Shown piece by piece: positions 1 to 8,506 of a stretch of 64,000 nt of DNA. This stretch comes from CAYMSF01 sp964392985 (GTDB taxonomy: Bacteria > Verrucomicrobiota > Lentisphaeria > Victivallales > Victivallaceae): NCBI GenBank assembly GCA_964392985.1, contig CAYMSF010000003.1:60294-124293 (forward strand), in the 5' to 3' direction. The notes beneath the pieces were generated by a model. It was not told where the DNA came from and did no database searches. It saw only the letters and a list, made by a program, of their open reading frames with translations. The translations under genes were made by a program, and so were the position numbers. Position 1 is the first letter of the stretch. Each line of letters opens with the position of its first letter.

Positions 1-672
1 AATCGCCAATTCCTCTTGAAACTGCCGCTCAAAATGGTTATTGCTGATTGAATCATCATGACGGCGAAAGGATGCTAATAGCTTACGCAAATGAACAGGG
101 CGTGATTTTTCCGCCATGAACAACCATAATTCATAGTCCCAGGCGGCGCGGTATTTATTGTCCAGATGTCCAGTTTCACGCCACAAATCCATGCGCCAGA
201 ACGTGGCCGGCTGGTTGATAAAATTTTCACATAAAAGCACATATTTACTGTAACAATATCCAAGTATATTTTTATAAGCAGTAATCGGCTTACGAATCTC
301 CCGACCATTTTCGTCAATGATTCGACAACGCCCGTAAAGCCAGCGGCTCTCCGGGTGCTGCTGAAAAGCGGTAGCCACTGTTTGCAATGTTCCCGGCTCG
401 AACACATCATCGGCATTCAACCAGCAGCCAATCTCCCCGGTTGCCATTGCCATACCGTAATTAATCGCCGCTTGAGCAGAACCGTCCTTGCGGGAAATTA
501 TCGTGCAACGATCCTTGAACTCTTCCAGTATCTTCAACGTACCATCAGTTGACTGCCCGTCGCAAATAATGTATTCCAATTCGAAATCGCCAGACTGACT
601 CAATACACTTTCAACAGTTTGACGGATATATTTTTCGCCATTATAAACTGGAGTTACTACTGATATTTTCAT
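1..672 (-). CDS. Family 2 glycosyltransferase (3' end beyond window)
   Basis: Predicted to transfer a sugar from a nucleotide-sugar donor to a cell-surface glycan, acting at the cytoplasmic face. The 224 visible codons are open to the left edge, so the C-terminus is missing. The N-terminus is a typical GT-A fold start: VVTPVYNGE at residues 5-13, DGQSTDG at 38-44, and the donor/metal motif NADD at 86-89. The ATG at 670-672 is the only start before the conserved first strand. The exact sugar and acceptor cannot be told. It is oriented with the two exported-protein genes downstream of it in coordinate terms, but a 55-bp gap separates them and no shared function is evident. Confidence 0.9.
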   Translation of the reverse strand, partial: MKISVVTPVYNGEKYIRQTVESVLSQSGDFELEYIICDGQSTDGTLKILEEFKDRCTIISRKDGSAQAAINYGMAMATGEIGCWLNADDVFEPGTLQTVATAFQQHPESRWLYGRCRIIDENGREIRKPITAYKNILGYCYSKYVLLCENFINQPATFWRMDLWRETGHLDNKYRAAWDYELWLFMAEKSRPVHLRKLLASFRRHDDSISNNHFERQFQEELAI

Positions 673-727
673 ATAACTTTCATTGATTTATTATTTTTGA
701 ACAACATTATCGTAATATAATTAACTT

Positions 728-1852
728 TCACGGTTGCAAAAACTGTACACATACTGGATTACCAACTGAAACAGTTGTCTTTGTATCTTTCAGCAAACCT
801 GTTTGTGCGTCGATTCTGAAAACGCGAACATTATCACCATCCTGACTGGCGACAAGACAATATCCACCGGAACCGTCAAAATTAAAATGCCGCGGATTTT
901 TGATGCCGGTATTCTGAAATTCTGCCGAACTCAACGTTCCTGTTTCTGCGTCAATCTTGAAAACAGCTATTGAATCATGACCGCGATTTGAGCCATAGAG
1001 AAACTTACCGTCCCGGCTCACTTTTATTTCGGCACACCAACTGATTCCATTAAAGCCTTCAGGCAAAGCGGAAACAGTCTGAACCGCTTTAAGTTTACCT
1101 GTTTCCAGGGTATAAGAAAATACATTAATCGTATTGTCGAGTTCATTGATGGCATAAGCAAATTTACCCCCGGGATGAAATGTGAAATGACGTGGTCCTG
1201 AACCGGGATGAATTTCGACGTCCGCGTCTTTTTCCGGGGTTAAATCTCCGGTTTTATGATTAAACCGGTAAACTTTAATTTTATCAAGTCCAAGATCGGC
1301 AACAAAAAGGAAACGCCCGTCCGGACTGAAATTTACGCTGTGCGGATGTGGGGATGACTGACGCTTAAGATTAACACTGGAACCGTCATGCTTAATCACA
1401 GCCTGCGGTGGTGCCAACGTACCGTCAGGATTAATGGGTATAATTGAAAAACTTCCGCCACTGTAGTTGGCAACGAAAAGATATCTGCCGGTACTGTCAA
1501 TGGTCAGATGACATGGATGAGCCCCGCCAGAAGGCTGTCCGTTCAGCAGCGTCAAAGGTTTCCCGTCGAGATTAATGGCATAAGCCTTAACCACGCCGCT
1601 TTTTTCCTCTCCGGTTGCATAAAGGAATTTGCCTCCAGGATGTATCAGGATAAAACTGGGATTATAAGTTTTAGCCACCAGGCGTGGCTCGCTCATCTGT
1701 CCCGATTCAAGATTTAAAATTGATTGATAAATTCCCTCTGATTTGCCAGGTTTGGTATAAGTACCGAAATAAACTTCAACCAATGCCCCCTGACTCATAG
1801 CGTTAACTCCTGTTATTAATGATATAGCAATAACAATTATTATCTTTTTCAC
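728..1852 (-). CDS. Exported lactonase-family beta-propeller (6-phosphogluconolactonase type)
   Basis: A 374-residue protein of the lactonase (YbhE-type Pgl) seven-bladed propeller family. It begins VYFGTYTKPGKSEGIY and carries repeated blades with HPGGKFLYA, SPDGRFLFVADLG and DGKFLYGSNRG. The start is GTG at 1850-1852 with an AGGA 9 nt upstream. The first 18 residues (KKIIIVIAISLITGVNA) look like a cleaved signal peptide, so the protein is probably periplasmic and may not act on cytosolic 6-phosphogluconolactone. An alternative ATG at residue 19 would give a cytosolic form. It starts only 3 bp after the stop of the Sel1 lipoprotein gene, so the two form an operon. The family assignment is firm, the substrate is not. 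Confidence 0.85.
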   Translation of the reverse strand: MKKIIIVIAISLITGVNAMSQGALVEVYFGTYTKPGKSEGIYQSILNLESGQMSEPRLVAKTYNPSFILIHPGGKFLYATGEEKSGVVKAYAINLDGKPLTLLNGQPSGGAHPCHLTIDSTGRYLFVANYSGGSFSIIPINPDGTLAPPQAVIKHDGSSVNLKRQSSPHPHSVNFSPDGRFLFVADLGLDKIKVYRFNHKTGDLTPEKDADVEIHPGSGPRHFTFHPGGKFAYAINELDNTINVFSYTLETGKLKAVQTVSALPEGFNGISWCAEIKVSRDGKFLYGSNRGHDSIAVFKIDAETGTLSSAEFQNTGIKNPRHFNFDGSGGYCLVASQDGDNVRVFRIDAQTGLLKDTKTTVSVGNPVCVQFLQP

Positions 1853-1855
1853 TCT

Positions 1856-2833
1856 TTAAAGTCCTGACTGTTTCCCCGTGGCGGATTGCTTCAGAGAAAA
1901 CAATTTCTGCCTGATTTGTTTTTCCATTTCCGGATCTTCAACGGTAGAAAGAGCTCGATCCCATACCGCAATGGCTTTTTCCTTCTGGTTAAGCTTTAAA
2001 TAAGTTTCACCAAGATGATTCTGTACCTCATAGTCATCCGGCAGTAATTTTTCAGCCTGCAGTAACCTGGCAAGTGCCTCGGCATAGCGTTCTTTCTTGA
2101 AAAATACCCAACCGATAGTGTCAAGATACGCGCCATTGTCAGAGTCTGTTTCGATTGCCTTTCCCGCCAGTGCCAACGCTTCGTCAAGACTAACTCCCTG
2201 CATTGCTAAAATATAGGCAAGATTATTCATCGCCGGAGCATAATTTTGCCCGGACGCGCGACGATACCATTTGACCGCCTTGTCAAGATTGCGCCCGTCT
2301 GTATTGCTACCGTAATAATCTCCAAGTGCCATCTGCGCCTGTAACATACCGCCTTCGGCAGCCTTTTCCATAAAGCTCAACCCGCGCTCGGTCTGTTTTG
2401 TGCCCAAATAATATTGCGCTAAAATATATTGCGCCATGCCATCGTTCTGTTCTGCCGCCTGAATCATGAGGTCAACGCCAAGTTTTTCATCTTTTTCTAC
2501 ACCGTGACCTCCCGAAACAAGAATAATGCCCCAATATGATTTAGCCCGTGCGGAACCTTTAACGGAAGCCATTTCAAGCCATTTGATTGCTTCGGCATAA
2601 TTAATCTCAATACCTTCTCCGTTTAAAAAAAGTTCTCCAAGCTTCAACATTGCCTCGACATCTCCACCTGAAGCTTTTTTCTCAAGTGATTTTATCTCAT
2701 TGACGATATTACCTGATTCGTCAACAGCGACATCATTTTTTTCCGGTTGGCAACCAGCAATAGTGACGACAAAAAGTATGGTTATCAGGAATTTCTTTAC
2801 TCTGCTGATGTTATTAATGTGAAATCCCTTCAT
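1856..2833 (-). CDS. Sel1-like/TPR repeat lipoprotein
   Basis: A 325-residue envelope protein. A basic N-region is followed by a hydrophobic stretch ending in the lipobox TIAGC, with Cys28 the predicted lipidated residue. Residues about 55-225 hold Sel1-type repeats (AMLKLGELFLNGEG, AQYILAQYYLG, AQMALGDYYG, APAMNNLAYI). Residues about 225-310 hold ordinary TPRs. Such solenoids scaffold protein-protein contacts and give no enzymatic clue. An AAGG lies 5 nt before the ATG. It is first in a two-gene operon with the exported lactonase (3-bp gap). Confidence 0.85.
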   Translation of the reverse strand: MKGFHINNISRVKKFLITILFVVTIAGCQPEKNDVAVDESGNIVNEIKSLEKKASGGDVEAMLKLGELFLNGEGIEINYAEAIKWLEMASVKGSARAKSYWGIILVSGGHGVEKDEKLGVDLMIQAAEQNDGMAQYILAQYYLGTKQTERGLSFMEKAAEGGMLQAQMALGDYYGSNTDGRNLDKAVKWYRRASGQNYAPAMNNLAYILAMQGVSLDEALALAGKAIETDSDNGAYLDTIGWVFFKKERYAEALARLLQAEKLLPDDYEVQNHLGETYLKLNQKEKAIAVWDRALSTVEDPEMEKQIRQKLFSLKQSATGKQSGL

Positions 2834-3223
2834 TACGACCTTTCAATTTTAGCCAATTTATAGTTTTAAGCGTTACAATTATGCCTGACGCTCATTATTC
2901 AACCTTCAATACATATCAGAAACAATAGCCCGTTTGCACAAAAAAGCAAGGATATTTTTACATCTGCTATGCGGATAAGACCAACTATAAAATACTATTT
3001 TAATACAGCAGCATATAATCCATTTATCTGTACCGGCAACAGTCAGGAATGGCATTCCGTCAATTCCCCTCGTCATTATTGCAGGAAAAAGTAATTAATG
3101 ATTTGATAGCAACCAATAAATGGATTATCTTAATATGTTGCCGGTGTAAGGTTATTTTCACCGGACTGCAGCAAGATTATTATGTATAAAATGTAATATA
3201 ACAATAACCATTTGGAGACAAGT
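2834..3223. other. Intergenic region with interlaced inverted repeats
   Basis: This 390-bp divergent intergenic region lies between the Sel1 lipoprotein and the phosphohexomutase. It contains no protein-like ORF. Its second half holds two long complementary pairs in pseudoknot order plus a competing hairpin (3015-3164) and a tight palindrome, GGAATG-G-CATTCC, at 3046-3058. An AT-rich TATAAAAT at 3185-3192 could be a -10 element for the downstream gene, but no convincing -35 accompanies it. Confidence 0.6.
3015..3164 (+). promoter_or_regulatory. Candidate structured leader with mutually exclusive pairings
   Basis: Arm A, ATAATCCATTTAT (3015-3027), is fully complementary to A' (3116-3128). Arm B, ACCGGCAACA (3032-3041), is fully complementary to B' (3136-3145). 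The order A-B-A'-B' is that of a pseudoknot. The CCGGTG within B' (3141-3146) can instead pair with CACCGG (3159-3164) across a 12-nt loop, so two folds compete. The element ends 60 nt before the phosphohexomutase ATG. No known riboswitch class is recognised. It could also be a decayed repeat element. Confidence 0.45.
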
Positions 3224-4543
3224 ATGGGTGGAATTTTTAAAGCTTACGACATTCGCGGTGTTTACCCGGAACAATTAAATGAAACCATTGCTGAAAAAAT
3301 TGGCAAGGCATTTGTTGCTTTCACAGGTGCTAAAAAGGTGGTAATCGGACGTGATATGCGACCACACTCCCTCCCGCTGTTTAAGGCAATAGCAAGTGGA
3401 ATAACCTCAATGGGTGCAGATGTTATTGACCTGGGATTGTGCTCAACGCCGATGTCATATTTTGCCAATGGAAAACTTGGCGCTGATGGCAGTATAATTA
3501 TCACTGCATCACATAATCCAGGAGAGTGGAACGGCTTCAAACTCTGTCGCGCCCAGGCAGTCCCAATCAGTGGCGCCACGGGAATTGCGGATATTGAACG
3601 CCTCGTATCTGAATCCATCCAACCGGCAGCAGGCATTGTTCCGGGTAAAATTTCTTCTTACAATATTGCGCCGGAATACGGTGATTTTCTGCGGCGGCAC
3701 GCGAAGCTCAACCGCAAATTAAAAGTTGTGGTTGATTATGCCAATGCCATGGGCTCATACGAAATTGCAGGAATAGAAGATTTATTTGAAATTATCCCGC
3801 TTTATAAAGAACTTGACGGCACGTTTCCAAATCACGAGGCCAATCCGTTAAAACTTGACACTCTTGATGTACTGCGTGAAAAAGTTCGTGAAACAGGCGC
3901 TGATTTCGGTGCTGGTTTTGATGGCGATGCCGACCGTTGCGGCTTTGTTGACAATAAAGGCGCAGTGATTGAAATGGATTTATTTACGGCGCTGATTGCT
4001 CAGGATATTCTTTCTGACGGGCCTGCGACTATTCTTTATGACTTGCGCAGTAGTCGTGCGGTAAAAGACTGCATTGAGCAAAATGGCGGAACCGCTATCA
4101 TGTCGCGGGTCGGTCATTCTTTTATTAAAGCCCAGATGCGGCAATATGATGCTGTTTTCGCCGGAGAATTATCCGGTCATTATTACTTTAAAGAAAATTA
4201 TACCGCTGAATCTCAGGGATTGGCTTTCATAAAACTGGCCAATCTTATCTGTAAAACCGGTAAACCTGTAAGCGAATTAGTCGCCCCGCTAAGAAAATAT
4301 TTCTCCAGCGGTGAAATCAACTCCAAAGTCAATGATGTCCCTGCGATTCTCAACAAAATCAAAACCAAATACGCCAATGGAAACATGTTCGAACTTGACG
4401 GAATATCCGTTGAATATGATGACTGGTGGTTTAATGTCCGGTCATCGAATACCGAACCGTTGATGCGTCTTATAGTTGAAGCAAGAACCAAAGCGATTAT
4501 GGAAGCCAGACGCGATGAGTTGCTGGCGTTGATTCGCGGTTGA
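3224..4543 (+). CDS. manB: Phosphomannomutase/phosphoglucomutase
   Basis: A cytosolic alpha-D-phosphohexomutase, interconverting hexose 6- and 1-phosphates to feed nucleotide-sugar synthesis. At 439 residues it matches the bacterial PMM/PGM family. Visible motifs are the phosphoserine loop TASHNPGEWNG (Ser about 96), the Mg site DGDADR (about 233-238), the sugar-recognition loop GELSGH and the C-terminal phosphate-binding loop RSSNTEPL. I chose the ATG at 3224 because TTGGAGA (3212-3218) is its ribosome site. The longer frame would start on the TTG that is part of that site. Whether mannose or glucose is preferred is not decidable. Confidence 0.92.
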   Translation: MGGIFKAYDIRGVYPEQLNETIAEKIGKAFVAFTGAKKVVIGRDMRPHSLPLFKAIASGITSMGADVIDLGLCSTPMSYFANGKLGADGSIIITASHNPGEWNGFKLCRAQAVPISGATGIADIERLVSESIQPAAGIVPGKISSYNIAPEYGDFLRRHAKLNRKLKVVVDYANAMGSYEIAGIEDLFEIIPLYKELDGTFPNHEANPLKLDTLDVLREKVRETGADFGAGFDGDADRCGFVDNKGAVIEMDLFTALIAQDILSDGPATILYDLRSSRAVKDCIEQNGGTAIMSRVGHSFIKAQMRQYDAVFAGELSGHYYFKENYTAESQGLAFIKLANLICKTGKPVSELVAPLRKYFSSGEINSKVNDVPAILNKIKTKYANGNMFELDGISVEYDDWWFNVRSSNTEPLMRLIVEARTKAIMEARRDELLALIRG

Positions 4544-4727
4544 TGTGTTTCAATATAGATACGTTAATGCATCTCGTCTCAGGACATGATGCCTATCAAA
4601 GCTCAATACAAATATAAGCGGTATCGTGTTTTTCAGCAAAAATATTCACTTCGTCAATGGAATTACCGATAAAACTGAATATATTTAAGCAGGGTTTTAA
4701 TTTGTCACGGAGACAAGGAATATATCA

Positions 4728-5957
4728 ATGAGCAAAGTTTTCGTTACCGGTAGAGGCTTAATTACGCCGCTGGGCACTGGTTTGAGCAAGAATGAAGAAG
4801 CGTTACGCGCCGGACGTTCAGGCATTACTTTTTCCCAGGACTGGAAAGATCGCAACATGGATTGTCAGGTTGGCGGCTTTTCAGATGAAAATCCGGTAAC
4901 GGCATTGCTGGACAAAAAAAGATTGCGCTTTACGCCTGCCAACGCCAGGATGGCTGTGGCTGCAGTGGAACAGGCACTAAATGAAGCAAAAATTCCACTG
5001 GAAGAAACTAGAGATCTAAGAATTGCTTGTGTCAGCGGAGTAGCGGGAAGCAATTACGTTGAGACATATGAGGCGGCGGATGCATATAACCGTTCCCGTA
5101 AATTGCGAAGTATCAGCCCATGTATTGTCCCGCGGGTGATGCCATCTTCAGCAGTATCCAATTTATCACTTATTTTTGGATTTACTGGCGAAAGTTACGA
5201 TATCAGTTCTGCATGTGCCAGCAGCGCCCATGCAATCCTTGCCGGATACCGTTTGATTCAATATGGGCTCTACGATGTTGTCGTTTGCGGCGGCGCCGAA
5301 GAACTAAACTGGGCCCAGGCGCTTGGCTTCATTGCTATAAGGGCATTGTCCCATAATTATAATGACACCCCGGAAAAATCAAGCAGACCGTTTGATTCAG
5401 CCAGAGATGGATTCGTCATCGCTGAAGGTTCAGGCTTTCTTGTTCTGGAGTCTGAAGCAAGTATTAAACGGCGTGGGGTAAGAGCGATTGCTGAGATTAG
5501 CGGCGTGGCAGCAAACAGTAACGGACTGGATATGGTGGTTCCTGATGCCGCATCAAATGCGATTGTTATGGCTGAGGCGGTAGCCGCCGCAGGATTAAAA
5601 CCGTCTGACATTCAGTATATTAATACCCATGGCACAGCGACTCCAATTGGCGACCCGGTGGAAATGGCGGCGATAAAAGAGGTTTTCGGCTCGACCAATG
5701 TTGCCATTAACAGTACTAAATCAATGACCGGACACATGATTGGTGCCGCTGGTGCTGTTGAAGCAATCTTCTGTACCATGATGATAGAGAAAAAATTTAT
5801 CTGTCCATCCATAAATCTCGATAATCCTGAACCTGAATTCAGTTGGGCTGATCTGGTCCGGGAATTGCGGGATGGCGTTGAGTTGAAACATGTACTCAGC
5901 AACAGTTTCGCTTTCGGCGGTACCAATGTTGGACTTATAATTTCAAGATGTGAATAA
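4728..5957 (+). CDS. fabF: Beta-ketoacyl-ACP synthase, FabF (KAS II) type
   Basis: Condenses malonyl-ACP with an acyl-ACP in type II fatty acid synthesis. At 409 residues it has the full thiolase-fold catalytic set: Cys163 in SSACASS, His301 in NTHGTATPIGDP, Lys331 and His336 in KSMTGHMIGAAGA, and the C-terminal FAFGGTN loop. A GGAG lies about 12 nt before the ATG. It is followed after 37 bp by lipA in the same direction, which suggests a link between acyl chain synthesis and lipoate. No acpP, fabD or fabG is nearby, so this may be an additional paralogue and not the primary FabF. Confidence 0.9.
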   Translation: MSKVFVTGRGLITPLGTGLSKNEEALRAGRSGITFSQDWKDRNMDCQVGGFSDENPVTALLDKKRLRFTPANARMAVAAVEQALNEAKIPLEETRDLRIACVSGVAGSNYVETYEAADAYNRSRKLRSISPCIVPRVMPSSAVSNLSLIFGFTGESYDISSACASSAHAILAGYRLIQYGLYDVVVCGGAEELNWAQALGFIAIRALSHNYNDTPEKSSRPFDSARDGFVIAEGSGFLVLESEASIKRRGVRAIAEISGVAANSNGLDMVVPDAASNAIVMAEAVAAAGLKPSDIQYINTHGTATPIGDPVEMAAIKEVFGSTNVAINSTKSMTGHMIGAAGAVEAIFCTMMIEKKFICPSINLDNPEPEFSWADLVRELRDGVELKHVLSNSFAFGGTNVGLIISRCE

Positions 5958-5994
5958 CTTTGCTTAAGTTCTGACAGTTTAAGGAACTTGTTTA

Positions 5995-6906
5995 ATGCCT
6001 GCTGATAAACATAATGTCCGACCGAAATTACCACCATGGATACGAGTAAAAATCGGTTGCGGCGGAGGCAGGGAAGAGGTCGGAAAACTGTTGCAGGGCG
6101 CCCATCTGAACACCGTTTGCTCCAGCGCCCGTTGTCCAAATTTAAATGAATGCTGGCATCGGCGCACAGCGACCTTCATGATATTGGGCAACTATTGTAC
6201 GAGAGATTGCCGTTTCTGTGCGGTACAACATGATAATAGTCCGGCGCCACCGGATGAAAATGAACCACAACGTCTGGCTGAAACTGTACAAAAGCTTGGC
6301 TTGCGTTATGTAGTCGTTACGAGTGTAACCCGGGATGACTTACCGGATGGCGGTTCGGGACATTTTAAAGCGGTAATTTTTGCGCTTAAAGCAATATTAC
6401 CAGACGTTGAGGTGGAAGTGTTGACCCCGGATTTTGGCGGAGATGAAACTGCTATTACAACGGTTCTATCTGCCAGGCCGACGGTCTTCAATCATAATAT
6501 TGAAACAGTGGAACGGCTTACTCCGCTTATCCGCAACAAAGCTGGTTACCGCAGTTCGTTGAGGGTATTGAGATTTGCTGCTGATTATGATGGGGGTAAC
6601 GTTCCTGTAAAATCCGGCATGATGGTTGGTCTGGGGGAACATGATGAAGAAATAATCCAGACCATGCGGGATTTGCGCGATGCCGGTGTTACTATTTTGA
6701 CCATAGGTCAATATCTGCCGCCCTCCGCGCAACATTGGCCGCTAAACCGTTATGTTGAACCTGATAAATTTACGGAGTGGGGAGAACAAGCCAAGGCAAT
6801 GGGGTTTAAATTTGTCGCCAGCGCTCCGTTAGTGCGCAGTTCATATAATGCGGCGGAGCTGGTGGTTAAAAATATTACACAATTCAACAACAGGGGTAGC
6901 GTATGA
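5995..6906 (+). CDS. lipA: Lipoyl synthase
   Basis: A radical SAM enzyme that inserts two sulfurs into protein-bound octanoyl groups to make the lipoyl cofactor. The 303 residues carry both iron-sulfur motifs. The auxiliary cluster is C42-x4-C47-x5-C53 (CSSARCPNLNEC). The radical SAM cluster is C68-x3-C72-x2-C75 (CTRDCRFC). The C-terminal RSSYNA supplies the serine ligand of the auxiliary cluster. Its stop overlaps the start of the histidine-kinase gene (ATGA at 6903-6906), so the two are translationally coupled. No lipB is present in the window. Confidence 0.95.
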   Translation: MPADKHNVRPKLPPWIRVKIGCGGGREEVGKLLQGAHLNTVCSSARCPNLNECWHRRTATFMILGNYCTRDCRFCAVQHDNSPAPPDENEPQRLAETVQKLGLRYVVVTSVTRDDLPDGGSGHFKAVIFALKAILPDVEVEVLTPDFGGDETAITTVLSARPTVFNHNIETVERLTPLIRNKAGYRSSLRVLRFAADYDGGNVPVKSGMMVGLGEHDEEIIQTMRDLRDAGVTILTIGQYLPPSAQHWPLNRYVEPDKFTEWGEQAKAMGFKFVASAPLVRSSYNAAELVVKNITQFNNRGSV

Positions 6907-8471
6907 CATTGTTAATCCTGTCCATCATTACAGCACTATTAGTTGTCGTAATTATATTACAGTGGTATTATTTTATTCGTAACAAGCGGGTAACCTACAG
7001 CCTGCGCAAGGGTATTTCCAAGGAGCGAAATGCTACAGCAGATATATTGCGACTATCCAAAGAAGTTATCGCTTTTCACGACAAAGAAAAAGATTTCCTT
7101 CCAAATTTCATTAAGTATTCAGTCAGGTCACTGAAAGCCGGCGGGGGCGCCTTGCTATTATGTGGCGAAGACAAATATTTTTATGGTTGTGCCGTGTCGG
7201 GAAGTATGGCGCCAATGAAAGACGTGCCCGAACAAGTTGAAGCGCAAATGTTGGCACACGACAAACACCATACTGAATTTATCAAAGGAATTAAAATCGG
7301 CTTTACTGCGGATGACCTTGAAAAAGCATGCGGACAATTGGGTTTTGCTTATTTTGCCGGAAAAAATCCCCCATGGTTTCCAGAGCGTTTTTCAAAAAAT
7401 GCACCACGCACCCTGATTGCGCCAATCAAGTTCCGCAATGAAATCTATGGTTGTATCATTGTAACATCGAAAAATGATTATGACTCTCACAAATTGACAG
7501 AGAACGACGGTTTTTTCCTGATGCGACTGGCTGAAATAGCCTCGCTTTCGATTGAGGTTATTAAGGACTTCAACAAACGTCAGGATTACGAAAAACAACT
7601 CCAGCTGGCACGCGAAGAGGGGATGACGCAGGTATCTTCCGGAATCATTCACAATATCGGCAATGCAATAACGATTGCCAAACTTACCATCTGCAGCCTG
7701 CAGGAAATGATGACGTTTAAGAGTGAAACCCGTCCTGAAACGGTAATCCTTGAAGAGATGCTCCCTAAAATTTCAAACGAATTGACCGCCGGCAATTTAC
7801 AAAATTTCATGGTGAATGATAAAATAGGCAAGCAGTACCCTGAAATACTTAAGGAATTAGTCGAACGACTGCGGGACAACGCTCTTGAATCGGCTAAAAT
7901 GCTGGAATCATTGAATAGTAAATTAACCCACATTAGCGAAATTATCGAATTACAACAGCGATTTGTCGGCGAACTAGGTACGGAAAACATGACCCAACTT
8001 TCCACAATAATTGACGCCGCCACCAAGATATTTGAAGAGTCATTCAACAAACATGGCGTAAAAATAGAGGCTGTTCTCAAAGACGGCCTGCCGGAAATCC
8101 TCGTTGATGCTTCCGTGGTTACTCAAGTTTTCATCAATATTATTAAAAATGCCATCGAAGCAATGAGCACCGAAAATATCTCCGATAAAAATTACGTCTT
8201 GCATATTTCAGTTGATAGTGAGGAACGCAACGGTAAAAAATATGTACGGGCGGAGATTAAAGATAATGGACCAGGCATCCCCAGTGAAGTTAAAGACAGA
8301 ATATTTGAGTTTGGTTTTACTACCAAAAACAAAGATTTCCCTGCTTCGCGCGGTATCGGCTTGCATTTCTCCATTGATGCCGTCAACAGATACGGCGGAA
8401 TTATCGAATTTGTTTCCCGTCCTGGAGAAGGCTCTACCTTTAAAGTACTTCTACCTGTTGGCAAAAAATAG
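6903..8471 (+). CDS. Membrane-anchored histidine kinase with HNIGN phosphoacceptor box
   Basis: A 522-residue sensor kinase. One N-terminal membrane helix (residues 3-26) is followed by a GAF-like cytoplasmic sensor region (about 60-220), a helical dimerisation region, and a HATPase domain. The HATPase has an N-box NIIKNAIEAM, G1 box DNGPGIP, F-box FEFGFTTK and G2 box RGIGLHFS. The H-box reads GIIHNIGN with His250, so Asn occupies the position after His that is normally Glu or Asp. A 35-bp gap separates it from the helicase gene. No response regulator is adjacent, so its partner is unknown. Confidence 0.85.
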   Translation: MTLLILSIITALLVVVIILQWYYFIRNKRVTYSLRKGISKERNATADILRLSKEVIAFHDKEKDFLPNFIKYSVRSLKAGGGALLLCGEDKYFYGCAVSGSMAPMKDVPEQVEAQMLAHDKHHTEFIKGIKIGFTADDLEKACGQLGFAYFAGKNPPWFPERFSKNAPRTLIAPIKFRNEIYGCIIVTSKNDYDSHKLTENDGFFLMRLAEIASLSIEVIKDFNKRQDYEKQLQLAREEGMTQVSSGIIHNIGNAITIAKLTICSLQEMMTFKSETRPETVILEEMLPKISNELTAGNLQNFMVNDKIGKQYPEILKELVERLRDNALESAKMLESLNSKLTHISEIIELQQRFVGELGTENMTQLSTIIDAATKIFEESFNKHGVKIEAVLKDGLPEILVDASVVTQVFINIIKNAIEAMSTENISDKNYVLHISVDSEERNGKKYVRAEIKDNGPGIPSEVKDRIFEFGFTTKNKDFPASRGIGLHFSIDAVNRYGGIIEFVSRPGEGSTFKVLLPVGKK

Positions 8472-8506
8472 CCGTAAATGAACCGACCTGGAGGCTGTTT
8501 GCTAAA

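Noticed and set aside
5612..6139. 175-residue minus frame spanning fabF and lipA
   Set aside because: It lies antisense to two well-supported genes.
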